Notes: a model not told the origin generated them from the letters alone. A stretch of 64,000 nucleotides of DNA from Hirundichthys speculiger (GCA_018398805.1 JAGFBZ010000258.1:1364001-1428000); one strand, 5' to 3'; shown: positions 1 through 11,531, counted from the stretch's first letter. Translations and numbers: made by a program.

Positions 1-1605
1 AGGGTGATTCAGCTGACTCATGTGGAAGATAAAAAAACCCCAGGAACTTGATGTTCCTCACCCAGACTAAGGACACCAGGGCCCCACCCTGGAGCCGGGC
101 CTGGTGAGGGCTTGTCTGAGCGCCTGCTGTCTGGGCCTTTACACATACATCCAGCTGGGCTCAGCCCCAGCGAGCCACATGGGCTCACACTCCTCTGGCC
201 TCACCACGCGCATGAGGGACAACACGGGTTTAATGCAACATGTTTTAGGAAGCAGCTGAGGCCACAGGGCGTTGTGTGCTGGACCTGGCTTTAGTAATTG
301 TCTTCCTAGAACTCTAGTGAAGTAAAAATATTAATGATGAAAGCTTAACCCATCCAGATGCAATGTAGGAATTTGGATCAAGATTTGCATTCTTTTAACC
401 TTAAGGACTGCTGGATCACCCTCGAGACATAAAAACATTAAACTCTTTTTTGTTTGTTCTTTATATCAAAGCAGATGCTTTACCTTCTGAAATGCCTTTT
501 ATTTCATGCACATTCTTGAGAAGCTGACAAATAGGAGGTGTTAATCATACAGTTTTAGGTTTTCTGAGGCTTTTCTGACGTAAATATGAGGTTGCAGACG
601 GCATTTTAGTTGCAGCTTAACAAGCTTTGCACTGTCCAGTGATGTTTGAGCTCTTTTCTGATTTCTGAGCAAAGCTGAATGGTGCTTTTGTTGCATGACA
701 AGGCCACCTGCCACATCATTTTTGTCAGCCAATCAAACACAGAACTTAAAATTAAAGGACTAAATGAATCCAGCCTGGTTGATAATAAAGTCTGCTCCCA
801 TGAGGCTTTATTGACCAAAATCACCCAGGACGCCTAAAATTAGACAGTTGTAGACACAGAGTCAGTTTTTAACCAAATTTGGAATGACCAACACTAGAAT
901 TCCAGACTGCAATTAATTTTTTCTTAAAATATTAGTTAAGTCAATGTTTATTTCAATAGTACATATAAAACAACCCCAGCTGACCCAAGAGCTGCACAGG
1001 CTAGAACAAATTAAAATCCCCAAAATCACCAATAAATATATGGAAAGTTATCTACAAATAAAATAATAAAAACAAAGCAGTAAATGTTCACCTGGTGTAG
1101 TCTTCAGACTTTATGCCACTTCAAATAAAATCTACAGAAACACACTGTAATTCAGTTTTATGCATCAATAAATGTTTAAGAGTTAAATACTTTTTTTGTT
1201 CTCTAACAATATATTTAATTGGTGCCAAAACACTGGAAAATATTTCTAAAATGATTTCTAAGTGTTACCTAAAGCTCTGTTAAAATCGTGTATGATGGCA
1301 AATTTAAATAGTGAAAAAGCTCATTAACATGCATAGACTTAAAAAAGAAAAAAAGATTTAAGCAACCATCTCTGCGCAGGAATACTTGAAGAAACCACAC
1401 ATATACAGAAGACACAGATCTGACAGGAGACAGGTGACTGATTTTTATGAGAATAGAACAGAAATATCACCACAAGTCAACTCAGAAACCTGCGGACCGA
1501 TAACAGTCAGCAGATGGGACGCAGCTCCTAAATTAATGTAACAGTGACACCGCAGGGACGCTGACTCAGACCCAGTTACTTCTGTTACAACCCTCAGGGT
1601 GTCCT
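1..1605. other. AT-rich non-coding stretch
   Basis: No coding sequence, RNA gene or recognisable repeat seen. The part from about 900 to 1400 is very AT-rich with short A/T runs. If the CpG-rich patch just to the right is a leftward promoter and first exon, this stretch would be the start of its first intron. Confidence 0.4.
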
Positions 1606-1800
1606 ACCTGTCGTCTCCCCGCTGCTCGGGACACCAGCGATACCAGCAGACGGAGAACCGGTCCGCAGACGAGCCCGCTGCATCTACCCGCCGCTCCGGT
1701 CAATGAACGTTACTTATTCACCACCGGGTTGCCCCTCTCAGCTCGGAGGGGCGGGGCTTGGCAGACTCACGGGCTGTGTGTTTGCGCGCCGGGCGCGGGA
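1606..1800 (-). promoter_or_regulatory. Candidate CpG-rich promoter and first exon of a leftward gene
   Basis: This is the only GC- and CpG-rich patch in the first 8 kb and stands out from AT-rich neighbours. It contains a GC-box-like GGGGCGGGGC near 1750. Read on the minus strand, an ATG near 1683 opens a frame (starting MQRARLRTGS) that runs without a stop to a good splice donor, CAG|GTAGGA, with the exon ending at 1608. The following exons would lie left of the window. No TATA box was seen. Alternatives are a non-coding first exon or an unrelated CpG patch. Inferred from composition and one splice signal only. Confidence 0.3.
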
Positions 1801-2261
1801 GTCAACAGGTTTATGAATGAAACAGTGTCGAATCATCTTTTACCAGATTCACATTCAAAGTTATGTGCAAGTGACAGAAACAGGACGTATATTAATATAT
1901 CTCTACCTGAATTAACGAGTCAGCTTTTTTTTGTGTTAAAATGTGCAAGGTCATGAATCTAAATGAAACATTGTTATCTCCATTATATAAATTGATGGAT
2001 GTTTGCCACTTAAGTAGACACATTTACATTAAATGTCAAACAGTACAAACAGAAATTAAAAATACATTTAAAAGACAGCTATGCCAGACGTCTAAACCAT
2101 GTTGTGGTGCAACTGGAAAGTGAAAAGGTGAAACGCTGTCATATTCAAGACAGGAAAATGACAGCTACACGAAATGGACATCTACATAAAAATGTCCCGT
2201 GGCATTTAAATTTGGTTGAAAAGTTAAAATGTGAGAAGTCATCATTTTCTAGACGTGGCAG

Positions 2262-2400
2262 TCATGACCATAGACTGGATAAGAACTGGACAAATCTTCT
2301 GTGACATCACACATAGGTTTTCTGAAGAGTGCTTTTCAAGCCTAGTTTTGCTTTAACTGTGCAGCCCTTTGTTGTAAATGGGTCCAAATGAGCAGGCCTG
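2262..2400 (+). repeat. Dispersed repeat fragment, also at 51693-51990
   Basis: Both copies share GAACTGGACAAA, a CATAGGTTTTCTGAAGA block, a GCTTTT-AAG block and TTGTTGTAAAT in the same order. In the second copy a SINE interrupts the shared sequence. Family not named. Confidence 0.55.
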
Positions 2401-2504
2401 GAACAGTCCCTCAGTACAGTTATCACAACCTAGCTATTTAAGCTTGGCTTAGCTCATGCTAACCTATATTTACATTCCTTCTTATCAAATCTGGAAAGGT
2501 TGAT

Positions 2505-2720
2505 TTATTCTTCTGCGTTAAAGCTACGCCGTAGCGTAGCAGGCAGGTGTGAACCCTATGTTGTAGGCTACAGTGTAGCCCGACATGCACCACTCTCCAA
2601 ATGTAGCTGTGTGCTGCATTGACATGGATTGTAAGAAATGTGATTGGCTAATTTGTTCTTTCCTGTTGCTACGTCTCATTCATTGTCTTCAAGTTGGGTA
2701 GAATAAGCGTTTGCAGCATT
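2505..2720 (+). repeat. Dispersed repeat, copy 1 of 3
   Basis: Starts near AAAGCTACGCCGTAGC and includes GAACCCTATGTTGTAG, then GTGTAGCCCGACATGCA. Related copies lie at 54322-54560 and 60215-60340, with the same order of 'ACCCTA', 'GCCCGACGTGCA' and a pyrimidine-rich distal part. It resembles a common teleost short interspersed repeat, but I cannot name the family. Confidence 0.5.
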
Positions 2721-4679
2721 GTTTTTAAAAACGACTGACGCCCAGCAGTTATCTAGCCAACTCATCCACACTTCTATCACAGCTATATAGGGGGTATGTT
2801 TTTTTTTGGTACAACATCTGGCAAAACTATATCAAGCAACAACTGCATGTATAATTAGAGCTATAGGCTTTTGATTGATGGCTGGCTTGGCCAATTGCGA
2901 GTTGTCATCACTGTTGCTACTTAGCACTTAGCACTGTCTTGGCTTCTGAGCTGTGAATAAAGACCAACAGTCATTTTAAAAAGAATATGTTTTGTGTGTT
3001 TTGAATTATAATGTAGTTAATTAAATGTTAGCAGACCACCGTGACTGCCTGTGGATTGGCCTTGGAGTGTTAGAAGATGAAGGTTAGAAATCAGTATAGT
3101 GCTAACCAAGATGAATGACAGCCAGCCATTGGCTACAGTGGCCTCCACTCAAAACGCCCCCAGCCTCCCAATGTTTCTGCGGCACGCTTGGACATTGGGA
3201 TCCGTGGAGACTGATTCACTTTTGGAACCAGCCCCCTGGGTCACACTGAGGAACTTCCTGATTGGATTTACCCTGGAAGTGGGATAGTTGCCAGTTGAGG
3301 CAGTTTTCTGCTTCTGCGTCAGTGTGGGTTCTTTTCTGCAGCGCTGCAGCTCGCAGGGCCGAGTTTCCTTTTGTTTACTTCCTGTATGTATGTCGGTTCT
3401 AGCCATGGAGACCAAAACCATTTATTTCTTTTTAACCAAGCTGTATATATGGACATTTTCACATGGGGATGTGATAAGCCTGGCTTTGACATATGGCAAT
3501 CGTTGCAAGGTCTATTCATGATCGCCCTGTGTGGGCCATATTTGGGCCAAGTGTTCCTTGCTCTCTGGGTAATGGTCTGGAGTTGAGGAGGCGTAATATT
3601 TGACAATTTTACCAGGTCTGCCAACTTTTGAGTTGAGCTTACTAATATTGACACAACAGTTAACTTTGGAAAAACACACAAAACCCACTGACTGGGATGG
3701 CTCTTCTACTCTCAACTCATTACTCCTTAATCTGGCAAGAATGTATCATGGAGAGGATACAACATAGGGTTACCTATGCTGTGGGTGTGCAAAGTGTCAG
3801 TTAGGCTGCAGTTGCTGGTGAAGAAAATGGCTGTTTTTGAAACTGCCCACTACAATTAAGTACCAATTTTACATCTTGAAAGTAGCATATGTAGGTCTAT
3901 AATCTCAATGTCCTTTTCTGCAATTACACTTCCATTGCAGACGTAGAAGTGACTTTTGCTAAGAGCAGTTATGGAACTCCATACCTTCACAGAAATATTT
4001 TGTCTTTTGGACTTAGCACCCAATTCTCTACAACAACAACAACAACAATAAAGGAATCTGGTATATTTGATTTTATTTGACTTTAATATACATTTCCATT
4101 GTCTGTAGTCCATCCTAGACGCCTCAATAACACCTCTGGACATGGTTAACATGAGGTTTCTTTTTGTAAAGCAAAGTTTTAAGTGGCATTTGTAGCTCAG
4201 TATTGATGTCTTAATGTAGTGCTTGACAAAGGTTCCCCTCAGGAATCCCTGACCCATGTGCTTATATCAGCTATTGTTAAATGACTGTTCTTGACAGGAT
4301 CAAAGTTCATGTAACATGACAATGATTTTCTCATAAATTTGTTGACAAAGTAGAGATCTTCTGCCCATCTTTGCCCCTTAATTGTTTAATTCTTGAATTG
4401 ATACTGCTTTTATACCATATCATTGTTACAAATAACCAGTTAATATTAACTGTTTATGAGTCTCCTTATGAGCCTTGAATTGCTCCTCTACCAGTGTCCT
4501 GGAATTGTGCTGCAGGCCTTAAATCCAAAAAATGAATGCATATTAAATGAAGCTGATAAGTGGGAAAAAAAAACATGAAATTTCTAAGGTTCGTACTCTC
4601 TACAAAGAAATTACTCGAAATAAATGTAACAGTCTCTGTTTTGTGTGTTTTTATATTCATTTCCATACTGTCCCAACCT

Positions 4680-5598
4680 TAATGTAACTTTAAATTGCGT
4701 TGAGACGTGAGTATGGATGTTAGTTCATTCAAACATGTCTTAGTTCTCTGTGATGTTGGGAAAAGAGATCTTAGTCTGACAGAAAATGTCCTCCCTATGG
4801 GTGCACATCGGAAGCGGCAGTGACATTGGGTTTCTTTTGTGGAAGTTGGGCACCATCTGCTGGCTGTAACTATGAACTGCAACATAAAGCACACAAGATG
4901 AAAATCAGGTGTTGGCAGAGGCACCGTTTGGAGGTCCTTGAAATATGAAGAACTGCATACAAAAATGGTATCAGTATCTCATCAGTATCTCCATAAAGCT
5001 TGTCTGCTGGAGGCACCATGAAGTGCTCTAAAATCTCCTGATAGACAGCTGTGTTGACTCTGGACTCAATAAAGTACAGAGGACCAACACCAGCAGATGA
5101 CATGGCTCCCCAAACCAATACAGACTGAGGAACACTTCACACTGGACTTCATGCATCTTGGATTGTGTGCATCTCCATTTGACCTTGGTTTTCAAATGAG
5201 AAGCAAAATTTGCTCTCATTGGAAAAGAGGAATTTGGACCCTTGAGCAAAGGACCAGTTCCATTTGTCTTTAGCCCAGGTAAGACACTTCTGACGCTGCT
5301 TGTTGCACGCTGCTGTGCTTGTCACAGGTGTTTTGGAAAATTAGCTGATGAGCATGTGACACTTTGAGTTTATGGTATTGAACCTTTTCCTAATATTCTA
5401 ATCTTCTGAGGTTTGGAATTTGGGGTTTTTAAAAAAAAATGTAAGCCATGACCATCAAGATTAGAACAAATAAAGCCTTGACATATCTCACTTTGCATGT
5501 ACTGAGTTTATATGACATGTTAGTGTCACATTTTAAGTTAAATTGCTGACTTGAATTAACTTTTGCACAATATTTTAATTTTTTGAGGTTCACCTGTA
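4680..5598 (-). mobile_element. Tc1-like transposon remnant, left-truncated
   Basis: The right end is TTTTTTGAGGTTCACCTGTA, resembling Tc1 termini that begin TACAGGTGCATCTCAA. The interior encodes Tc1 transposase pieces on the minus strand. No matching left terminus is visible, so the left end has probably been lost. The coding part is frameshifted, so the copy is dead. Confidence 0.7.
4870..5290 (-). pseudogene. Tc1-like transposase fragment
   Basis: Two overlapping minus-strand frames carry Tc1 DDE-transposase blocks. The first (5249-5028) has a degenerate FPMRANFASHLK-type block corresponding to the usual 'FSDESKF' region. The second (5118-4870) has VWGAMSSAGVGPL, then FIESRVNTAVYQEIL and PADKLYGDTD. 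Members of this family are normally about 340 residues; only the middle third is recognisable. The frame breaks before the 'QQD.APAH' block, where the sequence degenerates. It would have moved the surrounding element by cut-and-paste when intact. The family call is secure from the order of motifs; the copy is non-functional. Confidence 0.75.
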
Positions 5599-6014
5599 TT
5601 TATTTAGTTTTCTAATTAACAAATATATCCAGCATTTATATCCATCTATCTGTTTTATTTCAGTGTGGAACAGTTTTCAAAAGAAGTTGTTCTGGGGCAG
5701 TTCAGAGATAGTAAGGAGGTAAAATGAAAAAATAAAAGTTGGTTGAGTCTCAACACTAAAACATTAGGGTAAATGAACAAATAAAATGTTGTAAACTTTG
5801 CTTTAATTTATCAGTATTTGTACGGTGAAACACAGTTAAGAAGTTTGGACTTAACAATACTTTTGCCACATGAAAGCTGTGAGCTGCAAATTCACGTTCA
5901 TCAATGCAAAACAACAAAAACACTTGTTTTTCACACATTAAGTTGTTCACAGAGTAAATATGTTTCAATTACAATTTATTTATTCATTCTCTTAGATTTG
6001 GACAACCAATAAAA

Positions 6015-6068
6015 AACAGTGGGTAAACCGGAGCACCCGGAGGAAACCCACACAAGTCAGAGGGAACA
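6015..6068 (-). repeat. Possible LINE 3'-tail fragment
   Basis: The block ACCGGAGCACCCGGAGGAAA followed by CCCACACAAG and AGGGAACATA matches, in reverse, the conserved 3' untranslated block of the LINE family seen at 56620-56850. Very short and low confidence. Confidence 0.4.
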
Positions 6069-6070
6069 TA

Positions 6071-6144
6071 CAGTAGTCTTCAAAAGTTTGGACACACTGG
6101 TCATTTTGGATGAATCAGTGTGTCCAAACAATTAAATACTACTG
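6071..6144. mobile_element. 74-bp Tc1/mariner-type palindromic MITE
   Basis: The left arm begins CAGTAGTCTTCAAAAG and continues TTTGGACACACTG. The right arm is its near-perfect reverse complement, ending ACTACTG. The arms are about 29 bp around a short loop, and the whole is flanked by TA on both sides (6069-6070 and 6145-6146), as expected for Tc1/mariner insertions. No coding capacity. Confidence 0.75.
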
Positions 6145-6178
6145 TATATTGACCTTTTAATTTCTGGCGTTCTTCTTC

Positions 6179-7161
6179 TCACTGCATAAATTGATTTTTC
6201 TTCTTTTGTTTGTTTTGGCGTAACCATCTTGGAGTGAAGAATTTTATTAACCACTTCAATGAAGAAGGTCTTTCCTTTTCATATGAGTATGTGTCTGAAT
6301 CAAAGTATGTGTCTTCTTCCTCTTCTTCCTCTTCAAAGCCATGATGTTCAACTACATGTGGAATGAACAAGTCCTCTTCCTCAGGCCAAGGGGATGTGTC
6401 TTCTTCCTCTTCTTCCACCTCAAAGCCATGATGTTCAACTTTATGTGAAATGAACCAGTCCTCTTCCTCTGGCCAAGGGTATGTGATCACAAGGACTTCT
6501 TCTTCCACATTTTCTTTTGTCTCTTGGACAAAGATCTCTTCTGATTTGGAGGCCAACTTTCTTTCATTGGTCCCCGCCACCTCAGAGACCTCTTCTGGAT
6601 CCGGCAGTTCAAATTTGTGTAGCTGATCTTCCTGGAGCCACATGGTCCTTTGGCTTGGAGGCCTTTTCAGAATCAAAATTCTCAGTTTGAGTTGAGGTGT
6701 TGATTTCTGAAACCGTGACCTCTGTCACCTTGGACTGAAGACCTTGTAGGAACTTTTCCTGTGCTCTTAGTTTGGAAGTAAGTTCCTGAATATAGCTGCT
6801 CTTCTCCTGTAGCTCCTTTTTTAAATTTTGCAGCTCATCACCGTCCTTTGCAGATGTCTTTTGAGACTGCATCAAATGCACATTCCCTTTCTTTGTACCA
6901 GTTCAGCTCACGTTCACTGGCTAATCTAAGCTCCCGTTCGTTGTTCAGAGCCGTTTGCAAGTCTTCGACTTGCTTCCAGTAGACACCTGCGTAATAGTCT
7001 GCTGCAGCTCTTGTTTCTCGTTCTTGAGAAAGAAGTAGGGAACTTTTTTGCAGCCTATTTTTCATAATCTCCAATCGCTTTGACAGGTAGTAAATTTCAT
7101 CTTGATAACCCTCTGATGGATCAGAGACCTGGTTTTCCTGGTGCCTCTCAAAGTGACTCAT
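6179..7161 (-). pseudogene. Intronless coiled-coil / acidic-repeat protein gene, two frame breaks
   Basis: Three minus-strand frames (7161-6838, 6881-6609, 6676-6179) overlap end to end and read as one protein of about 326 residues if two single bases are discounted. Both breaks fit a G doubled to GG: one near 6847 (AAAGGACGGTGATGAG), one near 6660 (GAAAAGGCCTCC). I do not recognise the protein. Roughly residues 20-155 are charged heptad-like sequence (LSKRLEIMKNRLQK, DELQNLKKELQEK) typical of a coiled coil. From about residue 228 a 29-residue unit occurs twice, each with PWPEEED, then VEHHGFE and a run of glutamates. The C-terminus is basic and aromatic (SSLKWLIKFFTPRWLRQ), then lysine-rich. 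There is no signal peptide. A TATA box lies 135 bp upstream of the ATG. Intronless structure fits a retrogene or a small lineage-specific gene. The breaks may be sequencing errors. Confidence 0.6.
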
Positions 7162-7293
7162 TGTTTGGTTGTTGTCTTCTTTGTTTTTCAGGTGATGTTA
7201 AACTATTTTGGAAGAAGCTCCGAAGCTTTTTCAGTACCGACAGTGACCAGTGATGCTTGTTGCTGGAAATGAAATGAGTTGACTTCCGTTCAC

Positions 7294-7302
7294 CTTATAA
7301 AG
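7294..7302 (-). promoter_or_regulatory. TATA box upstream of the coiled-coil gene
   Basis: On the minus strand CTTTATAAGG lies about 135 bp upstream of the ATG at 7161. This would place a transcription start near 7265-7270 and give a 5' leader of about 105 bases. Position and sequence are good, but function is inferred. Confidence 0.4.
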
Positions 7303-7557
7303 CATTCAGGTTCTATGATGTCATCATGTCCATAACATAAGAAATTCTATGTACTGTCATCGTTTCCACTGACAACATGAGCAAATGTCACATGATCACA
7401 TGACTAATAATTAAAAAAAAAAAAGGTAATGACAAAATTAAGTGAAATATAAAAAAAGTAATAGTTGAGTTAAGAATGAGGGTTGTGATAAAAATTTAAT
7501 TGATAATGCTTTGACTTAATTAATCCCCAAAGAAAAATTATTTTAGTTTATATATGT

Positions 7558-7560
<3 letters not shown>

Positions 7561-7646
<86 letters not shown>
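7561..7646. repeat. (TA)n microsatellite
   Basis: 86 bases of uninterrupted TA dinucleotides. Confidence 0.98.
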
Positions 7647-7651
<5 letters not shown>

Positions 7652-8130
7652 GAAAGGGGAAAAATAAATTTAATTAAATTCAATTGACCTTTTGGTAAGC
7701 ACTGCCCCCTCCCTAGTTACTGTTGCTATCGGACATATCGGTCTTGTCGGACATTCTCGCTGCTTCTCCATTAAGGACAATGTTAATTTGCTATTTTTCC
7801 GATGCCTATCATCAGTATTTATATCAAACTAGAATAACGCCGTGGTAAAATATTGCTGCTGGGGACCTGCAACAGTGACTCGAGGTGTCCAGAACGTTTG
7901 GAGGGACATTTTTATTCTCTTTCCCAAACCAAAACAAATGCTGGAAAAATGCAGCTGTTGGTTCAGTTATGTGTCCGTCCACACAAGCAACTGAACAGTG
8001 GGTAAGTTACAAAACACACCTACATTTACTCCAAGGTAAGTTTACTTTATTTATTAGATGATTGATTTAATCACTGTTTAGTAAAAGTATTAATATGATT
8101 TAGCAGCAGGGAGGGTGATGAGTTCTCTGT

Positions 8131-8515
8131 TAGCATTAGCTCTGGTCCATAGGTCTATCCCACACCAGATTCAAGATTCAAGCCAGTAGGGTTGCCAACC
8201 GTCCCTTGAAAACCGAAACCCTCCCCTATTTATAAACTAAAGTACGAGTCTATAAATGGGGGAGGGTTCCGTTTTTTAAGGGATGGTTGGCAACCCTACA
8301 CACCAGAGCTATGTTAACATCAGACAGTCGCAGCAGCAGCATTGTATTAATATAATTATTAAAGTGACGTTAACATCACTAGCCTCACCTTATACCTAAC
8401 AAAATAAGGGTCATATATATTTGTAGACAATGAAGCAGGCTTATAGCTGGCTAGTGAGCTCTGGTCCATAGTGGAGAAGCCATCGACACTATGGACCAGA
8501 GCGAATGCTAATGCT
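8131..8515. repeat. Inverted repeat enclosing a MITE
   Basis: TAGCATTAGCTCTGGTCCAT and AG at 8131-8152 is repeated in reverse complement at 8488-8515, apart from a 6-base difference. A second hairpin is nested at the right end (8455-8503: GAGCTCTGGTCCATAGTG against CACTATGGACCAGAGC). The structure suggests a foldback element with another palindrome inserted near its left arm. Confidence 0.6.
8187..8298. mobile_element. 112-bp palindromic MITE
   Basis: The left end TAGGGTTGCCAACCGTCCC and the right end GGGATGGTTGGCAACCCTA are near-perfect inverted termini. The inner parts also pair (GAAACCCTCCCC against GGGGGAGGGTTCC). The 8-mer CACACCAG occurs on both sides (8161-8168, 8299-8306), but the left copy is 18 bases from the terminus, so the target duplication is uncertain. 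The terminus resembles short hAT-type fish MITEs. Confidence 0.65.
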
Positions 8516-8601
8516 AAAGAAGGTTGAAAACTTTGTTGTGATGGGCAGCTTCACTACCATTATATTTAATTTTATTCTCTTGGTCATAAAATCCATCCAT
8601 A

Positions 8602-9629
8602 TACACTATTTTGCCAAAAGTAATCGCTCACCTGCCTTGACTCACATATGAGCTTTAGTTCATCCCATTCATAATCAATATGATGTGAGTCCTCCCTTTG
8701 CAGCTAGAACAGCTTCAACTCTTCTGGGAAGGCTGTCCACCAGGTTTAGGAGTGTGTTTATGGGGATTTTTGACCATTCTTCCAGAAGCACATTTATGAG
8801 GTCAAACACGGATGTTGGCGAGAAGATCTGACTCAGTCGCTGCTCTAATTCATCCCAAAGGTGTTCTTTTTGGTTGAGGTCAGGACAAGGACAAGTTCAT
8901 CCACACCAGACTCTGCTACCCATGTCTTATTGGACATTGCTTTGTGCACTGGTGCACAGTCATGTTGGAAGAGGAAGGGACCAAACTGTTCCCACAAAGT
9001 TGGGAACATGGAATTGTCCAAAATGTCTTGGTCTGCTGAAGCTTTCAGAGTTCCTTTCACTGGAACTAAGGGGCCAAGCCCAGCTCCTGAAATCAACCCC
9101 ACACCATAATCCCCCCTCCACCAAACTTTACACTTGGATCAATGCAGTCAAACAAGTACTGTTCTCCTGGCAACCACCAAACCCGGACTCTTCCATCAGA
9201 TTCCCAGATGGAGAAGTGTGATTCGTCACTCCAGAGAACGTTCCTCCACTGCTCTAGAGTCCAGTGGTGGCTGCTTTACACCACTGCACTTGGTGATGTC
9301 CTGGCTTGGATGCAGCTGCTCCACCATGGAAACCCATTCATGAAGCTCTCTGCTCACTGTTGTTGAGCTAATCTGAAGGCCACATGAAGTTTGGGGGTCT
9401 GTAGTGATTGACTTTGCAGAAAGTTGGCGACCTCTTCACACTATGCTTCAGGATCCACTGACCCCGCTCCGTCAGTTTACGTGTCCTACCACTTCATGGG
9501 TGAGTTACTGTCGTTCCCAAACACTTCAATTTCCTTATAATACAGCTGACAGTTGACTGTGGAATATTTAGGAGCGAGGAAATGTCCTGATTTGGATGAG
9601 TGAGCAAACACTTTTGGCAATATAGTGTA
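8602..9629 (-). mobile_element. Tc1-like transposon, about 1.03 kb, both termini present
   Basis: Left terminus TACACTATTTTGCCAAAAGT and right terminus (reversed) TACACTATATTGCCAAAAGT match almost perfectly and extend with GCTCAC on each side. TA flanks the element. The interior is filled by a decayed transposase on the minus strand. Length is a little below an intact member, which is usually 1.2 kb or more. Confidence 0.85.
8675..9500 (-). pseudogene. Decayed Tc1-like transposase
   Basis: From right to left the minus strand reads Tc1 transposase pieces in shifting frames. The clearest is at 9102-8845: GLISGAGLGPLVPVKGTLKA, then DQDILDNSMFPTLWEQFG, then PFLFQHDCAPVHKA, the block holding the second catalytic aspartate. 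Downstream a C-terminal block corresponding to 'EHLWDELE' is degenerate (NTFGMN). The N-terminal half, with the helix-turn-helix region, is broken by several stops and shifts. The intact protein would bind the terminal repeats and catalyse cut-and-paste. This copy cannot be active. Confidence 0.8.
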
Positions 9630-10210
9630 TTTAATGCATTTTTTAAAGGTCTCATTCCATCATATTTTCATTAATTTTGCGGTGGTCTCTAGTCTGAAAT
9701 AATGCCCTGAGAGTTGTTTTCAATGAAAAATATGCTACGATCGTCTTGTTTCAAGCTGTTTTAGTTAGGTGAAAATGAGGGCGGGGATAGTACGAGAGGA
9801 TTCTTGTGGATATTAATAATATACAAATGTCTCGCCTCTGATTGGCTAACAGCACTGTGACGCTCCCTTCAGTGGGCTCTCCTTCAGTTGATTTCCGTAA
9901 ATTTAAATAGAGTCTTCAGAGATACAGCCATATTCTTTTTTATCCAAGCCAAAAACTCTGTAAACACCAAGTTATCAAAGTTTTGGTTGGAAGATGTAAT
10001 ATCCTTAATTGTGAAGGATGCACGGACCCGTGCAGAAGATTATAGATTTAGCAAGCTAACGTTACTCTCTGGGTTGAAAGAGTGGTTCTGGACAATGTTA
10101 CCATACCTACAGCTTGTCCCAATGTCATGCATGCTATAGCCAATTAACGAGTAGAATAACATGCTTTTGAAACAACAACCGTTGTGGGAAAAAAATATTT
10201 TTTTACTTAC
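9630..10210. other. Non-coding flank of a THAP-type exon
   Basis: No complete gene. The right edge is the intron side of the THAP exon (donor GTAAGT on the minus strand at 10210). The rest may belong to the same P-element-like/THAP transposon, but no termini were found. Confidence 0.35.
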
Positions 10211-10286
10211 TGCCTGTGAGCTGGTGGTCGATCATTGTGATGGCACAGATCCAGGTTTTAAGTACAACTTATCCTGCTACTGTCGG

Positions 10287-11531
10287 TAGTGTTGTACCTG
10301 GACGCGTTTATTGAATAAAAGTTCACAGAACTAGTTCATATTTTTCGCGAACGTGAACTGAGCGCGTTCACTTTCCCCTTCACAAGCGTGGGGCATGAAC
10401 GAGTTCATTTGGGCAGTTGTGAACGAGGCTCTTTCAAAGTTCACGCACAGTCAAAACCGTACCAGGTTTACAGCAAACCCCATTTAAAATACACCATAAA
10501 CGAGCCTGATATGTATCTTCGGAAATCAATCAAACATGGCAACACGGGCTGTCGCGTCTGTCACGCTAACAATTGCGTCATGAAACATTTAAAAACGATC
10601 ATGAAGGAAGATGAGAGCTACAGTTACCCAGAGCTGGAGGAGCGCCCCGACTGCCGGGGGTGATTGAAATATTGAAATGGGGGGAAAAAACATTTGCACC
10701 TTAAGGACCGGGTTTTGTCTTATAATAAAGACCATTTGGCAAGCAAGTTTTTCCTCATATTTTTAATATACTGTAGAGCAGTGATTCTCAAAGTGTGGGC
10801 CGCAGCCCCCTGGTGGGCCGTCGTGGGACTGCAGGTGGGCTGTGAGAGGTCATTAAAATTAAACAAATGTGTTTTAAATCCTCGATCTCTTTTAAATATG
10901 TTTTTAATTACTGTAAAATATTCATGACATGATTAAAAAAACATTAAAAAGTAATAAAACAAACCAGTTAAGTGTTATTCTACTGTCATCTTAACTTAAT
11001 ATGACAAGTGTCACCTTATTTTGTGAGGGGTCCCTCACATTAATATCGGATCATGGTTCCTTGTCATGTATGTTGATCACAGTTGTGATTAAAGGTTTTG
11101 GTGGGCTGCGGAGATTTTTCACATTTCAAATTGGGCCTTGGTATTCTAAAGTTTGGGAATGGCTGCTGTAGAGAGAAGCTGAAAGGGAAATGACAGTTTT
11201 ACATGGGCTGTCCCTTTAATGCTAATGTGAACCTTGGTTGGTTAAGGATTCCGAATTGGACCAATAGTTTTCGACAGTTAAAATGGATAAAATAATTGCC
11301 ATTTGTGGTGGGGTAGTATATGGGCAGTGGCAATCATTTTGACAAATAATTGCTCGCAGCAACATTAAAAAAGAATTTTTAAAAATGAACAATTTAGTTC
11401 ATTTTTTTGAAATGGTGAACTGAACTATTTCATTTTAATTTCTGTGAACTATGAACTGAACTTGTTCATTTTCATTTCTATGAACTATGAACTTAACTAG
11501 TTCGTGTAGAAAGTGAACTTGCCCAACACTG
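10287..11531. mobile_element. hAT-type non-autonomous element with 8-bp target duplication
   Basis: Flanks are ACTGTCGG (10279-10286) and ACTGTCAG (11532-11539), a 7/8 target duplication. Termini are TAGTGTTGTACC and, reversed, CAGTGTTGGGCAAG, a hAT-type pair. Both subterminal regions are packed with GTTCA/TGAAC motifs, many as GAACTAGTTC-like palindromes, possibly transposase-binding sites. An open frame at 10388-10663 (91 codons) has no recognisable domain. The element contains a second hAT MITE at 10779-11165. Confidence 0.75.
10779..11165. mobile_element. 387-bp hAT MITE nested in the hAT element, perfect 8-bp target duplication
   Basis: CTGTAGAG occurs immediately on both sides (10771-10778 and 11166-11173). 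Left terminus CAGTGATTCTCAAAGTGTGG and right terminus (reversed) CAGCCATTCCCAAACTTTAG are imperfect inverted repeats of hAT type. No coding capacity. Confidence 0.85.

Larger units (their letters stand above)
1801..4670. other. Intergenic sequence with two dispersed-repeat fragments
   Basis: No gene recognised. Two pieces recur elsewhere in the window and are listed separately (2262-2400 and 2505-2720). The rest is unremarkable AT-rich sequence with a short CAA run near 4030. Open frames here have no recognisable motifs. Confidence 0.4.

Noticed and set aside
3319..3681. Overlapping open frames of 70-120 codons on both strands
   Set aside because: No domain or motif; mutual overlap on both strands suggests chance frames.
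7186..7255. Plus-strand TTTTTCAG acceptor followed by a frame reading DVKLFWKKLRSFFST, faintly like the C-terminus of the minus-strand coiled-coil protein
   Set aside because: Too short, on the opposite strand, and no upstream exon seen. Likely coincidence.
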